Shown here one piece after another: positions 39,834 through 49,633 of a stretch of DNA of 64,000 nt. Numbering within the stretch: the stretch's first letter is position 1; each line of letters opens with the position of its first letter. This DNA is from Nitrosomonas oligotropha. GTDB lineage: Bacteria > Pseudomonadota > Gammaproteobacteria > Burkholderiales > Nitrosomonadaceae. The notes under the pieces were generated by a model. It saw only the letters and a list, made by a program, of their open reading frames with translations. It did no database searches and had not been told where the DNA came from. Both the position numbers and the translations under genes were made by a program. The stretch is taken from NCBI RefSeq assembly GCF_900106555.1, contig NZ_FNOE01000003.1:1-64000 (forward strand), written 5' to 3'.

Positions 39834-41939
39834 TTACTTAACCCGCATGCCCGGCTGCGCGCCGGAATCCGGCGACAGAATGAACAATTCACCCGGATTG
39901 CCGCCGCCCGCAGCCAGCACCATGCCTTCCGACAAACCGAATTTCATTTGCCGCGACGCGAGGTTGGCGACCATCACGGTCAAGCGCCCTTTCAGCTGCT
40001 GCGGATCGTATGCAGATTTGATACCAGCGAATACCGTGCGTTGTTCGCTGCCGATGTCGAGCGTCAGTTTTAACAGTTTCTCCGCGCCTTGCACATGCTC
40101 AGCGTTGACAATCATGGCGATGCGCAAATCGATTTTGCTGAAATCGTCAATCGAAATTGTTTCGGCAATCGGGGAAATGGCGTGTTGCTGTTTTTCCGCG
40201 TGCCTTGCCGGCGATTGCGGCGGTAAAGCGGTCAGGCTTTGCGTGTTGGCGGCGATCAGTGCGTCGATCTGTTTGGTGTCGATGCGCGTCATCAAGTGCT
40301 GATAAGTGTTGATGGTATGTCCTGCAGGCAGTAACAGATCGGAAACCGGTTGATCAGCCCGCAATTGCGGCCAAGTCAGCGGTTCGCCATTGAGAAATGC
40401 TTCGATCTGCTGCACGGTACCAGGCAGGATTGGCTTCAAGTAACGCGATAGCAAATAGAACAACTGAATACCGAGACTGCAAGCGCGGTGTAAATCGTCA
40501 GCGCGATCCGCATGCTTAGCAATTTCCCACGGCGCTAAATTGTGAATCATTTCGTTGGCTTCGTCGGCAAATTTCATGATTTGACGGATGGCTGCGGAAA
40601 ATTCACGTTCCTCAAAGGCTTGTTCGATGACTTCGGGGCGCCAACTGGAAAAATGCTTGTCCACGATGGCTTGCAATGCTTGATATTGCTCGCCGGAAAC
40701 CAATTTACCGTCAAAGCGCTTGGTGATGAAACCGGCGCAGCGGCTGGCGATGTTGATGAATTTTCCGACCAGATCGGAATTAACGCGCGCGACAAAATCG
40801 TCCAGGTTCAGGTCGATGTCTTCCAGTGTGCTGTTGAGCTTGGCGGCATAGTAATAGCGCAACCATTCCGGGTTCAAGCCTTGCTTCAGATAGCTCTCGG
40901 CGGTGATGAACGTGCCGCGCGACTTGCTCATTTTTTCACCATTCACGGTCAGAAAGCCATGCGCAAAAATCTTGGTGGGCGTGCGGTAACCGGCGTTTTT
41001 CAGCATCGCGGGCCAGAATAGCGCGTGGAAGTACAAAATATCCTTACCGATGAAGTGATACAGCTCGGTATCGGATTGTGGTTGCCAGAATTCGTCAAAA
41101 TCGATTTGTTCACGCGCGCACAAGTTTTGAAAGCTACCCATGTAACCGATCGGCGCGTCGAGCCAGACGTAAAAATACTTGCCGGGTGCACCGGGAATCT
41201 CGAAGCCGAAATATGGCGCATCGCGCGAAATATCCCAATCGGAGAGCTTGTTTTCACCGGCTTCGCCGACCCATTCGCGCATTTTGTTAGCCGCTTCCGG
41301 TTGCAGATGGTCGCCATTGCAGGCCCATTGGCGCAGAAAATCGGCACAACGCGCATCGGATAAACTGAAAAAATAATGTTCGGATGATTTGTTGACCGGT
41401 TTCGCGCCGGATACGGCGGAATAGGGATTCTTCAGTTCGGTCGGCGCATACGCCGCGCCGCACGCTTCGCAAGAGTCGCCGTATTGATCCTTGGCGCCGC
41501 ATTTCGGGCATTCGCCTTTGACAAAACGGTCCGGCAAAAACATATTCTTCACCGGATCATACAGTTGTTCGATGCCACGCACGGCGATCAATCCGGCGGT
41601 TTTGAGCTTGCCGTAGATATCCTCGGAAAAATGCCGCGTTTCCGCTGAATGCGTGCTGTAATAGTTATCAAATTGAATATGAAAACCGGTAAAATCGCCG
41701 AAGTGTTCCAAGTGAACGCGCGCGATCAAAGCTTCCGGTGTGATGCCTTCTTTTTCCGCGCGCAGCATAATCGGCGTACCGTGCGTATCATCCGCGCACA
41801 CATAATAAACCGTATGTCCGCGCATTTTCTGAAAACGCACCCAGATATCCGTTTGAATATATTCCACCAAGTGACCTAAATGGATACTGCCATTGGCGTA
41901 AGGAAGCGCGGAAGTGACCAGAATTTTTCGCTTGTTCAT
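39834..41939 (-). CDS. metG: Methionyl-tRNA synthetase
   Basis: The 701-residue class I synthetase charges tRNA-Met. The HIGH motif reads HLGH in [11 protein letters not shown], the zinc knuckle has [18 protein letters not shown], and KMSKS appears in [12 protein letters not shown]. After about residue 590 comes the C-terminal EMAP/tRNA-binding domain used for dimerisation ([33 protein letters not shown]). It is divergent from mrp, an order seen in many proteobacteria. Confidence 0.97.
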   Translation of the reverse strand: MNKRKILVTSALPYANGSIHLGHLVEYIQTDIWVRFQKMRGHTVYYVCADDTHGTPIMLRAEKEGITPEALIARVHLEHFGDFTGFHIQFDNYYSTHSAETRHFSEDIYGKLKTAGLIAVRGIEQLYDPVKNMFLPDRFVKGECPKCGAKDQYGDSCEACGAAYAPTELKNPYSAVSGAKPVNKSSEHYFFSLSDARCADFLRQWACNGDHLQPEAANKMREWVGEAGENKLSDWDISRDAPYFGFEIPGAPGKYFYVWLDAPIGYMGSFQNLCAREQIDFDEFWQPQSDTELYHFIGKDILYFHALFWPAMLKNAGYRTPTKIFAHGFLTVNGEKMSKSRGTFITAESYLKQGLNPEWLRYYYAAKLNSTLEDIDLNLDDFVARVNSDLVGKFINIASRCAGFITKRFDGKLVSGEQYQALQAIVDKHFSSWRPEVIEQAFEEREFSAAIRQIMKFADEANEMIHNLAPWEIAKHADRADDLHRACSLGIQLFYLLSRYLKPILPGTVQQIEAFLNGEPLTWPQLRADQPVSDLLLPAGHTINTYQHLMTRIDTKQIDALIAANTQSLTALPPQSPARHAEKQQHAISPIAETISIDDFSKIDLRIAMIVNAEHVQGAEKLLKLTLDIGSEQRTVFAGIKSAYDPQQLKGRLTVMVANLASRQMKFGLSEGMVLAAGGGNPGELFILSPDSGAQPGMRVK

Positions 41940-42065
41940 TAATTATTAAACGAATCAGATTAAATAAGTGTCAATTGTAACAAACTGTGTGTGCATTCCC
42001 GATATTTGTTACCATTTCCCGATTAAATTGTGAGCCGCTCAGCGAGCGTTAAAAGGAGTTTCGTA

Positions 42066-43154
42066 GTGACCATTTCCGAACAACAAATACAATCTATATT
42101 GCAACAAACCATTGATCCAACCACCCATAAAGATTACGTGACTGCGAAATCCGTCGGCGCGATTCAAATTGCGGGAAATAATGTAACGGTCGGCATTGAG
42201 CTTGGCTACCCCGCCAACAGCGTCAAGAATCAGGTACAGCAGCAAATTACCGCAGCATTGCAAACGGTGCCGGGTATCGGCGCTATCCAGGTGAGCGTGA
42301 ACAGCAAAATCATTCCGCACGGTGTGCAGCGCGGTGTCAAGCTGATTCCCGGCGTTAAAAATATCATTGCCGTAGCATCCGGCAAGGGCGGTGTCGGCAA
42401 ATCGGCAACGGCAGTCAATCTGGCGCTGGCATTGTCGGCAGAAGGCGCATCCGTGGGCATTCTGGACGCGGATATTTATGGTCCGTCGCAGCCGCAGATG
42501 CTCGGCATTACCGGCCATCCGGAATCACACGACGGCAAGACCATGGAACCGATGCTGGCGCACGGCATACAAGCCATGTCGATCGGTTTGCTGATCGACG
42601 CCGAGACGCCGATGGTGTGGCGTGGCCCGATGGTGACACAAGCCTTACAGCAATTGCTCAACGATACCAATTGGAAGGATTTGGATTATCTGGTGGTGGA
42701 TTTACCGCCCGGTACCGGCGATATTCAACTCACACTCGCGCAAAAAATCCCGGTGACCGGCGCCGTTATTGTCACCACACCGCAGGACATTGCCCTACTC
42801 GATGCGCGCAAAGGTCTAAAGATGTTTGAGAAAGTGGGTATTCCGATTCTGGGTATCGTGGAAAATATGAGCACGCACACCTGCTCGCAATGCGGACATA
42901 CCGAACCCATCTTCGGTACCGGCGGCGGCGAAAAAATGTGTCAGGACTACAACGTCGAATTCCTGGGCGCATTACCGCTCGATATCAAGATCCGCGAGCA
43001 CACCGACACGGGTAAACCCAGCGTCGTAGCGGAACCGGATGGCAAAATTGCCGGAATTTACCGTTTAATTGCACGGCGAGTTGCCGTTAAGGTGGCTGAA
43101 TCCGCCGAAGATCACTCGGAATTGTTCGCTAAAATCGTAATGGAAAATGACTAG
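42066..43154 (+). CDS. Iron-sulfur cluster carrier protein Mrp/ApbC
   Basis: The 362-residue P-loop ATPase delivers iron-sulfur clusters to apoproteins. An N-terminal DUF59/MIP18-like domain is followed by the Walker A loop ASGKGGVGKSATAVN, DADIYGPSQPQM, and a CxxC pair in HTCSQCGHTEPIFG that binds a bridging cluster between subunits. The GTG at 42066 has AAAAGGAG before it; a start 12 codons earlier lacks a site. It is 13 bases from dcd. Confidence 0.94.
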   Translation: MTISEQQIQSILQQTIDPTTHKDYVTAKSVGAIQIAGNNVTVGIELGYPANSVKNQVQQQITAALQTVPGIGAIQVSVNSKIIPHGVQRGVKLIPGVKNIIAVASGKGGVGKSATAVNLALALSAEGASVGILDADIYGPSQPQMLGITGHPESHDGKTMEPMLAHGIQAMSIGLLIDAETPMVWRGPMVTQALQQLLNDTNWKDLDYLVVDLPPGTGDIQLTLAQKIPVTGAVIVTTPQDIALLDARKGLKMFEKVGIPILGIVENMSTHTCSQCGHTEPIFGTGGGEKMCQDYNVEFLGALPLDIKIREHTDTGKPSVVAEPDGKIAGIYRLIARRVAVKVAESAEDHSELFAKIVMEND

Positions 43155-43167
43155 GAAAAATTGAAGG

Positions 43168-43734
43168 ATGACGATTAAATCAGATAAATGGATACGCCGC
43201 ATGGCGCTCGAACACGGCATGATCGAACCGTTCGAGCCCGACCAGATCCGGCAAAAAGACGATCAGCGCATTGTTTCGTACGGGACTTCAAGCTATGGTT
43301 ACGATATCCGTTGTTCGGATGAATTCAAGTTATTCACCAACATCAATTCCACGATTGTCGATCCGAAAAATTTTGACTCCAACTCGTTTATTGATGTTAA
43401 AAGCGATGTTTGCATCATCCCACCTAATTCTTTCGCACTGGCGCGCACGGTTGAATATTTCCGCATTCCGCGCAACGTGCTGACCATCTGCTTGGGCAAA
43501 TCGACCTATGCACGCTGCGGCATTATCGTCAACGTCACGCCATTCGAGCCGGAATGGGAAGGTTATGTCACGCTGGAGTTTTCCAACACCACCCCCCTGC
43601 CCGCCAAAATCTATGCGAATGAAGGCGTGGCGCAAGTGATTTTCTTTGAATCGGACGAGGTGTGTGAAACATCGTATAAAGACCGGGGTGGCAAATATCA
43701 GGGACAACAAGGTGTAACATTGCCGAAAATTTGA
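43168..43734 (+). CDS. dcd: dCTP deaminase
   Basis: The 188-residue homotrimeric enzyme deaminates dCTP to dUTP for thymidylate synthesis. [27 protein letters not shown] and [28 protein letters not shown] (split across the active site, with the catalytic Glu) are characteristic. It works upstream of ThyA, encoded at 47180-47974. It probably shares a transcript with mrp. Confidence 0.96.
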   Translation: MTIKSDKWIRRMALEHGMIEPFEPDQIRQKDDQRIVSYGTSSYGYDIRCSDEFKLFTNINSTIVDPKNFDSNSFIDVKSDVCIIPPNSFALARTVEYFRIPRNVLTICLGKSTYARCGIIVNVTPFEPEWEGYVTLEFSNTTPLPAKIYANEGVAQVIFFESDEVCETSYKDRGGKYQGQQGVTLPKI

Positions 43735-43768
43735 AGTCAAAGGAATAAAACCATGTGGAGACTCATTG

Positions 43769-45034
43769 ATGCTGACTCAAATATGCGCAAAACGAATCAA
43801 AAGGTTTCCAGTTATTCTCGCGTTGATTTTATTCTCCGCATTTCCCGTGACGCTTGCGGCAGAGGCTTTGAAACATATTTCTCTGACGCGTACCGGCTTA
43901 ATGCCGGAAGATATCGCGATTATCATCAATGACAGCGACCCGCTCTCCCGGCAAGTAGGCAGCTACTATCAGCGCGCACGGCAGATACCGGAAGTCAATG
44001 TCATTCATTTGCGTTTTCCACCCGACCGCACCACCCTGACCGCAACGGAGTTCAAGCAGCTGAAAGCCAAAATCGATCGGCTTACTCCTGAACATGTGCA
44101 AGCATTCGCAGTCGCCTGGACAGCGCCGTACCGGGTGGAATGCATGTCGCTGACTTCCGCCTTGGCATTCGGCTTCGACAAAAAATACTGCGCCGATAAA
44201 TGCGAACCGACAGCACCGAGTCCTTATTTCAATGCGCTCGGCTCTTACCCATTCGATGATTACAAGATGCGCCCGGCTATGATGCTGGCTGGCACCTCGT
44301 TTACGCAGGTCAAGGATTTGATTGACCGGGGCATTGCATCCGATCATACGTTTCCCAAAGGTCAAGCATATCTGTTGAACACCTCGGATAAAGCACGCAG
44401 TACGCGTTCAGTAATTTTCGCTGAGACAGCAAAAGAATTTTCCGGCATTTTCCCAGTGCAAGTATTGGATGCCGATTTCATTTCAGACCGCAAGGATGTG
44501 CTTTTTTATTTTACCGGACTTACCCACGTATCCTCGTTGGACACGCTCGAGTTTATCCCCGGTGCACTGGCGGATCACCTGACATCGGTGGGCGGCATGC
44601 TGACCGATTCTTCCCAAATGAGCAGCTTGCGCTGGCTGGAAGCAGGCGCCACGGCAAGCTATGGCACGGTCATTGAGCCTTGCAGTTTCCCGCAAAAATT
44701 CCCGTCTCCGGTAGTCGCCATGTTTCATTATGCATTGGGCGCCAGTGCGCTTGAGGCTTATTGGAAAAGCGTCGCGTGGCCGGGCCAAGGTGTGTTCATC
44801 GGTGAACCTTTGGCAAAACCATTTGCGCCACAACTCCGTGAAATGAGTTCAGACCGGTTTGAATTGAAAATTTTCTCACCCCGAGCTGGACGATTAAAAA
44901 TAGAAAAATCACATTCTGCTGCCGGACCGTTCAAATTGGCTTCCCGACCCCAGACAATTCGCCGCGGAGAGAATCGATTTCTTTTAAAGTTCAATGAAAA
45001 AACAGATGGTTATTTGAAGTTACACTGGAATTAG
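43769..45034 (+). CDS. TIGR03790 family secreted protein
   Basis: The 421-residue protein has a signal peptide (PVILALILFSAFPVTLAA). The mature part matches the uncharacterised TIGR03790 family: LMPEDIAIIINDSDPLSRQV, YYQRARQIPEVNVIHL, AFAVAWTAPYRVEC, the YFNALGSYPFDD loop, and LTDSSQMSSLRWLEAGATASYGT toward the end, with EPCSFPQKFPSP after it. A hydrolase-like or peptidase-like fold has been suspected for related proteins, but no activity is known. GGAG lies before the ATG; a TTG one codon earlier is less likely. Confidence 0.85.
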   Translation: MLTQICAKRIKRFPVILALILFSAFPVTLAAEALKHISLTRTGLMPEDIAIIINDSDPLSRQVGSYYQRARQIPEVNVIHLRFPPDRTTLTATEFKQLKAKIDRLTPEHVQAFAVAWTAPYRVECMSLTSALAFGFDKKYCADKCEPTAPSPYFNALGSYPFDDYKMRPAMMLAGTSFTQVKDLIDRGIASDHTFPKGQAYLLNTSDKARSTRSVIFAETAKEFSGIFPVQVLDADFISDRKDVLFYFTGLTHVSSLDTLEFIPGALADHLTSVGGMLTDSSQMSSLRWLEAGATASYGTVIEPCSFPQKFPSPVVAMFHYALGASALEAYWKSVAWPGQGVFIGEPLAKPFAPQLREMSSDRFELKIFSPRAGRLKIEKSHSAAGPFKLASRPQTIRRGENRFLLKFNEKTDGYLKLHWN

Positions 45035-45148
45035 TCAACCCAAAATTAATGAATATCCGGGAAATTGTGTGTTCAATATTTCCGCGTGTGTCAAAACGAG
45101 ACAGCCACACGAAACAAACTTCAAAAATACGCTAAACTTTTTTGCTAA

Positions 45149-45168
45149 ATGCCCGTCTAATAGGGCAT
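45149..45168. promoter_or_regulatory. Operator-like dyad upstream of the decarboxylase promoter
   Basis: ATGCCC and GGGCAT are separated by eight bases, and a further GCATA-N7-TATGC dyad overlaps it at 45165-45181. It lies about 60 bases ahead of the predicted -35 box. It could bind a repressor or be a weak terminator for the upstream gene. Confidence 0.35.
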
Positions 45169-45226
45169 AAATTATATATGCATAAGTTATTGTTTTTTAT
45201 TAAATATTATTATAGATAAAAAAAAC

Positions 45227-45254
45227 TTGATTTGCCCCGAATGCAGACTATAAT
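45227..45254 (+). promoter_or_regulatory. Predicted sigma70 promoter of the leader-decarboxylase unit
   Basis: TTGATT at 45227-45232 and a perfect TATAAT at 45249-45254 are 16 bases apart. Transcription would begin near 45261, giving a 5' region of about 40 bases before the leader reading frame. Confidence 0.65.
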
Positions 45255-45299
45255 GCGTGCAAATTTAAATCCAGGAAACTCACCGATAAGGAGGTCATC

Positions 45300-45365
45300 A
45301 TGAGAAGCACCAAGAACTTTTTTGCTCCCGCGGATTTAGTAAATATTCACATTCCTGAAACGTAG
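45300..45365 (+). CDS. 21-residue leader reading frame upstream of the decarboxylase
   Basis: A near-perfect Shine-Dalgarno AAGGAGG lies six bases before an ATG that opens a 21-codon frame (MRSTKNFFAPADLVNIHIPE plus Thr), ending 22 bases ahead of the decarboxylase ATG in another frame. It sits just after a strong predicted promoter. AAACG and CGTTT pair around its TAG stop. In E. coli the leader peptide SpeFL stalls ribosomes with ornithine to control speF; this frame could work alike, but its sequence is different. It also faintly recalls the KxYFSP start of other ornithine decarboxylases, so it might be a remnant of an older N-terminus. Confidence 0.6.
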   Translation: MRSTKNFFAPADLVNIHIPET

Positions 45366-45387
45366 CGTTTTATAAAGGAGCATATGC

Positions 45388-46563
45388 ATGGCTATACTCT
45401 CGTCCACACTTCAAAAATCCGACCAATCTGAAGTTCTGTTTGATACGCACCCTGAAATCAGTCTGAATTTTGAGCATGTTCGAAATGCTTTAAGTGAAGG
45501 CTACCGACGACCTTTTTTACTGGTTGACAGCAATATAATCCGGCAAAAAACCCGACGCTTCAAGACTGCAATGCCCCGAGTGCATCCGCATTATGCAGTG
45601 AAAGCCAATCCCGATGAGCGTGTACTGAAAACACTGATCGAAGAAGGCGCTGGTTTTGAAATTGCCTCCATCGCTGAGTTAGACGTATTACTCAAATTAG
45701 GTGTACCAGGTGCTGAAATTTTCTACAGCAACCCGATGAAATCCAGAGCTTATCTCGAATACGCCGCAGAAAAAGGCGTTGAGTGGTACGTAATTGATAG
45801 CATTGAAGAAATGCGTAAAATCTTCAGCGTCAAACCCGATGCCAAAATGTATTTGCGCATCGATACCCCCAATATCGGCAGCGATTGGCCATTAGCCGGA
45901 AAATTCGGTACACACTTAGCCGATATCAATGAAATCATCCAAGAAGCCGCCAAACTCAAAGCAGATCTGGCAGGTGTTACATTTCATGTCGGCTCGCAAT
46001 GCCGTAATCCTCAAAATTGGCGTGTCGGTATCGAACGGGCTAAAAAAGTATTCGCTGAAATGCAACTGGCTGGTTTGACCCCCCGCTTGCTCAATATCGG
46101 TGGTGGCTACCCGGTTCGCCACATCAAACCGATTCCTTCCATTGAAGTCATTGCTGATGTCATCAATACAGCCATCTCTGATTTACCGGACAATTTCCGT
46201 ATCATGGCAGAACCAGGCCGCTATCTGGTATCGGATTCGGCTTATTTTGTCTGCCGCGTGGTTGGAACAGCAACACGCAATGGAAAGCGTTGGATGTACT
46301 GGGATGCAGGCATGTTTGGCGGTGTCATTGAAATGACCGAGGGTTTACGCTATGAGATTCTCACCGACCGGAAAGGCAGCAATATTCCATGGTCAGTTGC
46401 CGGACCAACCTGTGACTCCGTGGATATCCTGATGCATGACTTGATGTTGCCCAACGACATACAAGAAGGCGACTTCATCTATATTCCTAATGCAGGCGCC
46501 TATACGACGGCATACGCCAGCAATTTTAATGGCTTTCCATTACCCGATGTGAAAGTGATTTAA
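45388..46563 (+). CDS. Ornithine/lysine decarboxylase, fold-type III
   Basis: The 391-residue PLP enzyme belongs to the alanine-racemase-fold decarboxylases and makes putrescine or cadaverine. The PLP Lys is in HYAVKANPDERV; FHVGSQCRN, LNIGGGYPV and AEPGRYLV bind the cofactor, and the active-site Cys is in GPTCDSVDILM. Choice between ornithine and lysine as substrate depends on residues I cannot judge here. AAAGGAG lies before the ATG. The gene is monocistronic apart from the short leader frame and is followed by a strong hairpin. Confidence 0.92.
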   Translation: MAILSSTLQKSDQSEVLFDTHPEISLNFEHVRNALSEGYRRPFLLVDSNIIRQKTRRFKTAMPRVHPHYAVKANPDERVLKTLIEEGAGFEIASIAELDVLLKLGVPGAEIFYSNPMKSRAYLEYAAEKGVEWYVIDSIEEMRKIFSVKPDAKMYLRIDTPNIGSDWPLAGKFGTHLADINEIIQEAAKLKADLAGVTFHVGSQCRNPQNWRVGIERAKKVFAEMQLAGLTPRLLNIGGGYPVRHIKPIPSIEVIADVINTAISDLPDNFRIMAEPGRYLVSDSAYFVCRVVGTATRNGKRWMYWDAGMFGGVIEMTEGLRYEILTDRKGSNIPWSVAGPTCDSVDILMHDLMLPNDIQEGDFIYIPNAGAYTTAYASNFNGFPLPDVKVI

Positions 46564-46602
46564 GCTCCCAGAATCGGGTTAGCCTGATTAAGAATCGTCA
46601 AT

Positions 46603-46638
46603 AGAAATGGTGAAGAGCTGCATGACTTCACCATTTCT
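46603..46638. terminator. Hairpin between convergent decarboxylase and folA genes
   Basis: AGAAATGGTGAAG and CTTCACCATTTCT form a perfect 13-bp stem with a ten-base loop, 40 bases after the decarboxylase stop and 36 before the folA stop. There is no T-run, but the location between convergent genes supports a terminator. Confidence 0.6.
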
Positions 46639-46673
46639 GCTTCAAGTAGCTTAAAAAATCACCGGAATTATTG

Positions 46674-47183
46674 CTATGTCGTGCTTGAGTTACGATCGAG
46701 AACGACAAAGTGATATTCTAAATTTCCATCAACGTGTTTGTCGCGCTGCGTCTCTTCCCAGTCGCCGGGATCAAATTGCGGGAAAAAAACATCACCATCA
46801 AAATCACTCTGAATTTCTGTGATATACATGCGCTGGCATATTTTAATCGTTTGCTGGTAAAGCTTCTCACCCCCGATAATGAAATTCTCAGTGTCAGTCG
46901 TGCTGGTTTCTTCACAGACTAGCAATGCATCTTCCAGAGAATTGACAACGACAGCCCCGGGTATTTCATAATCCGTTTGGCGGGTAATCACGACATTAGC
47001 TCTGCCAGGCAAAGGTTTGCCAATGGATTCATAGGTCTTACGTCCCATCACAATGGTTTGCCCCATCGTTAGAAACTTAAAATGTTTCAAATCAGCTGGT
47101 AAATGCCAAGGCAATCGATTATCCCGGCCAATAACCCGATTTTTCGCCATGGCTACCAGGATAGATAAACGTAGTGGCGTCAT
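46674..47183 (-). CDS. folA: Dihydrofolate reductase
   Basis: The 169-residue enzyme reduces dihydrofolate with NADPH. Its N-terminus [48 protein letters not shown] and [11 protein letters not shown] are all characteristic. Its ATG overlaps the thyA stop in ATGA, so the enzyme that regenerates folate is coupled to the one that oxidises it. Confidence 0.97.
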   Translation of the reverse strand: MTPLRLSILVAMAKNRVIGRDNRLPWHLPADLKHFKFLTMGQTIVMGRKTYESIGKPLPGRANVVITRQTDYEIPGAVVVNSLEDALLVCEETSTTDTENFIIGGEKLYQQTIKICQRMYITEIQSDFDGDVFFPQFDPGDWEETQRDKHVDGNLEYHFVVLDRNSSTT

Positions 47184-47974
47184 ACAGCTACCGGCGCCTT
47201 GATAGCAGGATGAGGATCATAATTCTCCAAGCTGAAATCTTCATAGTGAAAACCCAGGATGTCCCTGATATCGGGATTTAATTTCATGGTTGGCAAAGGT
47301 TTGGGTTCGCGCGACAGTTGTTCACGGGCCTGTTCCAAATGATTGAGATAAAGATGCGCATCACCCAAGGTATGCACAAAATCACCAGCTTTGAGGCGGC
47401 ACACTTGCGCGATCATCAGCGTCAACAAGGCATACGATGCGATGTTGAAAGGCACGCCAAGAAAAATATCCGCGCTGCGTTGATAAAGCTGGCACGATAA
47501 CCGGTCATTCGCCACATAGAACTGGAAAAAAGCATGGCATGGCGGCAAGCGCATTTTTTGCAAATCCCCCACGTTCCATGACGACACAATCATACGCCGG
47601 GAATCAGGGGTATCTTTTATTTGCTGGATTACCTGCTGTAACTGGTCGATATGCCCGCCTTCCGCTGTCGTCCAGGAACGCCATTGATGGCCGTATATCG
47701 GACCGAGATCGCCATTCGCATCTGCCCATTCATTCCATATCGATACACCATGCTGCTGTAAATAGCCGATGTTGGTATTGCCTTGCAGAAACCACAATAG
47801 CTCATGAATGATCGACTTCAAATGACATTTCTTCGTTGTTACCAAAGGAAAGCCATTCGCCAGATCAAAACGCATTTGATAGCCAAAAACCGATAGTGTC
47901 CCCGTTCCCGTCCGATCCGATTTACGATGACCGTGATCAATGACATGCTGCATTAATTCGAGATATTGATGCAT
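47180..47974 (-). CDS. thyA: Thymidylate synthase
   Basis: The 264-residue enzyme methylates dUMP to dTMP using methylene-tetrahydrofolate. [20 protein letters not shown] binds phosphate, the nucleophilic Cys is in [12 protein letters not shown], and [17 protein letters not shown] follows. The C-terminal VAV matches the closing tail of the family. It forms a two-gene unit with folA. Confidence 0.97.
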   Translation of the reverse strand: MHQYLELMQHVIDHGHRKSDRTGTGTLSVFGYQMRFDLANGFPLVTTKKCHLKSIIHELLWFLQGNTNIGYLQQHGVSIWNEWADANGDLGPIYGHQWRSWTTAEGGHIDQLQQVIQQIKDTPDSRRMIVSSWNVGDLQKMRLPPCHAFFQFYVANDRLSCQLYQRSADIFLGVPFNIASYALLTLMIAQVCRLKAGDFVHTLGDAHLYLNHLEQAREQLSREPKPLPTMKLNPDIRDILGFHYEDFSLENYDPHPAIKAPVAV

Positions 47975-48147
47975 CCCTATTTGAAACTCCCCGGTAGAAT
48001 CAGAATAAATCCATACGTTGTAAGTCTATCCCAGCCATAATGGGTATAAGACGTATATAATATCAATATTAATTACAGCAATCATTCTTAATGCAATGAC
48101 GCACAATTCTGTCATTCAAAAAAAACTATACAACAGGAAAGCTTTCA

Positions 48148-49605
48148 ATGCTGGCATCCCTTTTCCAAAATACATCATCGATCGATCCATCTACTAAAGC
48201 ATCGCATACTCTCGTAATCCTCCCGAAGTTAGAAAAACTCCCTAAAAAGTATGATATTCCCGGTGAAGAATCACTGAATAAATTACTTTTGCGCCGCGAG
48301 ATAAAATTAACGGATCTTATCACTACGCCAGTCAGCGCCAACCTTCCGGATGGCGAACTATGCGCTTGGGCGATGATCGACACGAATCAGACCGTATTCG
48401 AGCAACAGACCACCGTGAGAAAAGCGGTCAAATTGCTGCTTGGGGAAAATCCTGTTGAATTGCATATTACTGTGCATGGCACAACGCAACAAAGAAAAAT
48501 CTTTTCCGAACTGGCTGTTTTTACCAGCTGGGTGAATGGCGCCGTACTCCCGGTGCGTAAAAACAAACCCGTCAGAAAACCGCTGGAGAAAATTTTTTTA
48601 TATAGCTACAAAGATGCCGGAAACTTTACACTGCAACGCGCTCGGGCGGAAGGAAATTTGCTTGCGCGCGGTTTGACGGCATTACCGGCCAATGAATTAA
48701 CGCCCACCACTTATCGCCAGCAAATTAAGAAACTGGCTGAGAATGAGGGCTGGAAATATCAGGAATACGATTTCAATAAGTTGAAAGAAATCGGCGCCGG
48801 CGCTTTCGTGGCGGTAGCGCAAGGCAGTGATACCGAAGACGCCGCCATCGTCCATCTGCAATATCAAGGCAAGCAAAATCCGGACAACAAGACCATCGCA
48901 ATTGTTGGAAAAGGCATTTGCTTTGATACCGGCGGCCATAATCTAAAACCAGCCCGGTATATGCAAGGAATGCACGAGGATATGAACGGATCGGCCGTCG
49001 CATTGGGCATTTTGCTTGCCGCAACGCGCGCTGAAATCCCGATTAAAATGGATTGCTGGCTAGCCATAGCGCAAAACCACATCAGTCCTCGCGCATATAA
49101 ACAAAATGACATCATCACAGCACTCAGCGGGTTATCCATCGAAATCGTGCATACTGACGCCGAAGGGCGAATGGTATTGGCGGACACTTTGACATTGGCC
49201 AACCAATTAAAACCCGATTTGATCATCGATTTCGCTACGTTAACAGGCAGCATGAAGACTGCCTTAGGATCCCGCTACAGCGGAATTTTCAGCAACCGCG
49301 ATGAGTTATTGCAAGTCGCCATTGCCGCGGGCAAAGAAAGTGGTGAGCGTGTGTGTGTTTTCCCGATGGATTCCGATTATGAAGAAAGCCTTGAAAGCGC
49401 CATTGCGGATATCAAGCAATGCGAGCTAGGGGGAGAATTCGATCATATTCTCGCTGCTTGTTTTCTACGACGCTTTGTCAGCGATACACCATGGTTACAT
49501 ATGGATTTATCGGCTAGTAGCCATAAGGACGGTTTGGGCGCGGTAGATAGTGACATTACCGGATTTGGGGTCAGTTGGGCGATCGAGCTGCTAAAAAGTG
49601 TTTGA
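48148..49605 (+). CDS. M17 leucyl aminopeptidase family protein
   Basis: The 485-residue two-zinc aminopeptidase has a variable N-terminal domain and a catalytic C-terminal domain: GKGICFDTGGHNLKPARYMQ, MHEDMNGSAVALGI and HTDAEGRMVLADTL carry metal ligands and catalytic residues. The usual DSGG reads DTGG and the MKxDM reads MHEDM, placing it outside the PepA core group and nearer the PepB-like or divergent M17 proteins. AGGAAA precedes the ATG. Confidence 0.92.
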   Translation: MLASLFQNTSSIDPSTKASHTLVILPKLEKLPKKYDIPGEESLNKLLLRREIKLTDLITTPVSANLPDGELCAWAMIDTNQTVFEQQTTVRKAVKLLLGENPVELHITVHGTTQQRKIFSELAVFTSWVNGAVLPVRKNKPVRKPLEKIFLYSYKDAGNFTLQRARAEGNLLARGLTALPANELTPTTYRQQIKKLAENEGWKYQEYDFNKLKEIGAGAFVAVAQGSDTEDAAIVHLQYQGKQNPDNKTIAIVGKGICFDTGGHNLKPARYMQGMHEDMNGSAVALGILLAATRAEIPIKMDCWLAIAQNHISPRAYKQNDIITALSGLSIEIVHTDAEGRMVLADTLTLANQLKPDLIIDFATLTGSMKTALGSRYSGIFSNRDELLQVAIAAGKESGERVCVFPMDSDYEESLESAIADIKQCELGGEFDHILAACFLRRFVSDTPWLHMDLSASSHKDGLGAVDSDITGFGVSWAIELLKSV

Positions 49606-49633
49606 AATTGATATTTGCAATCAGGAATAGCGC

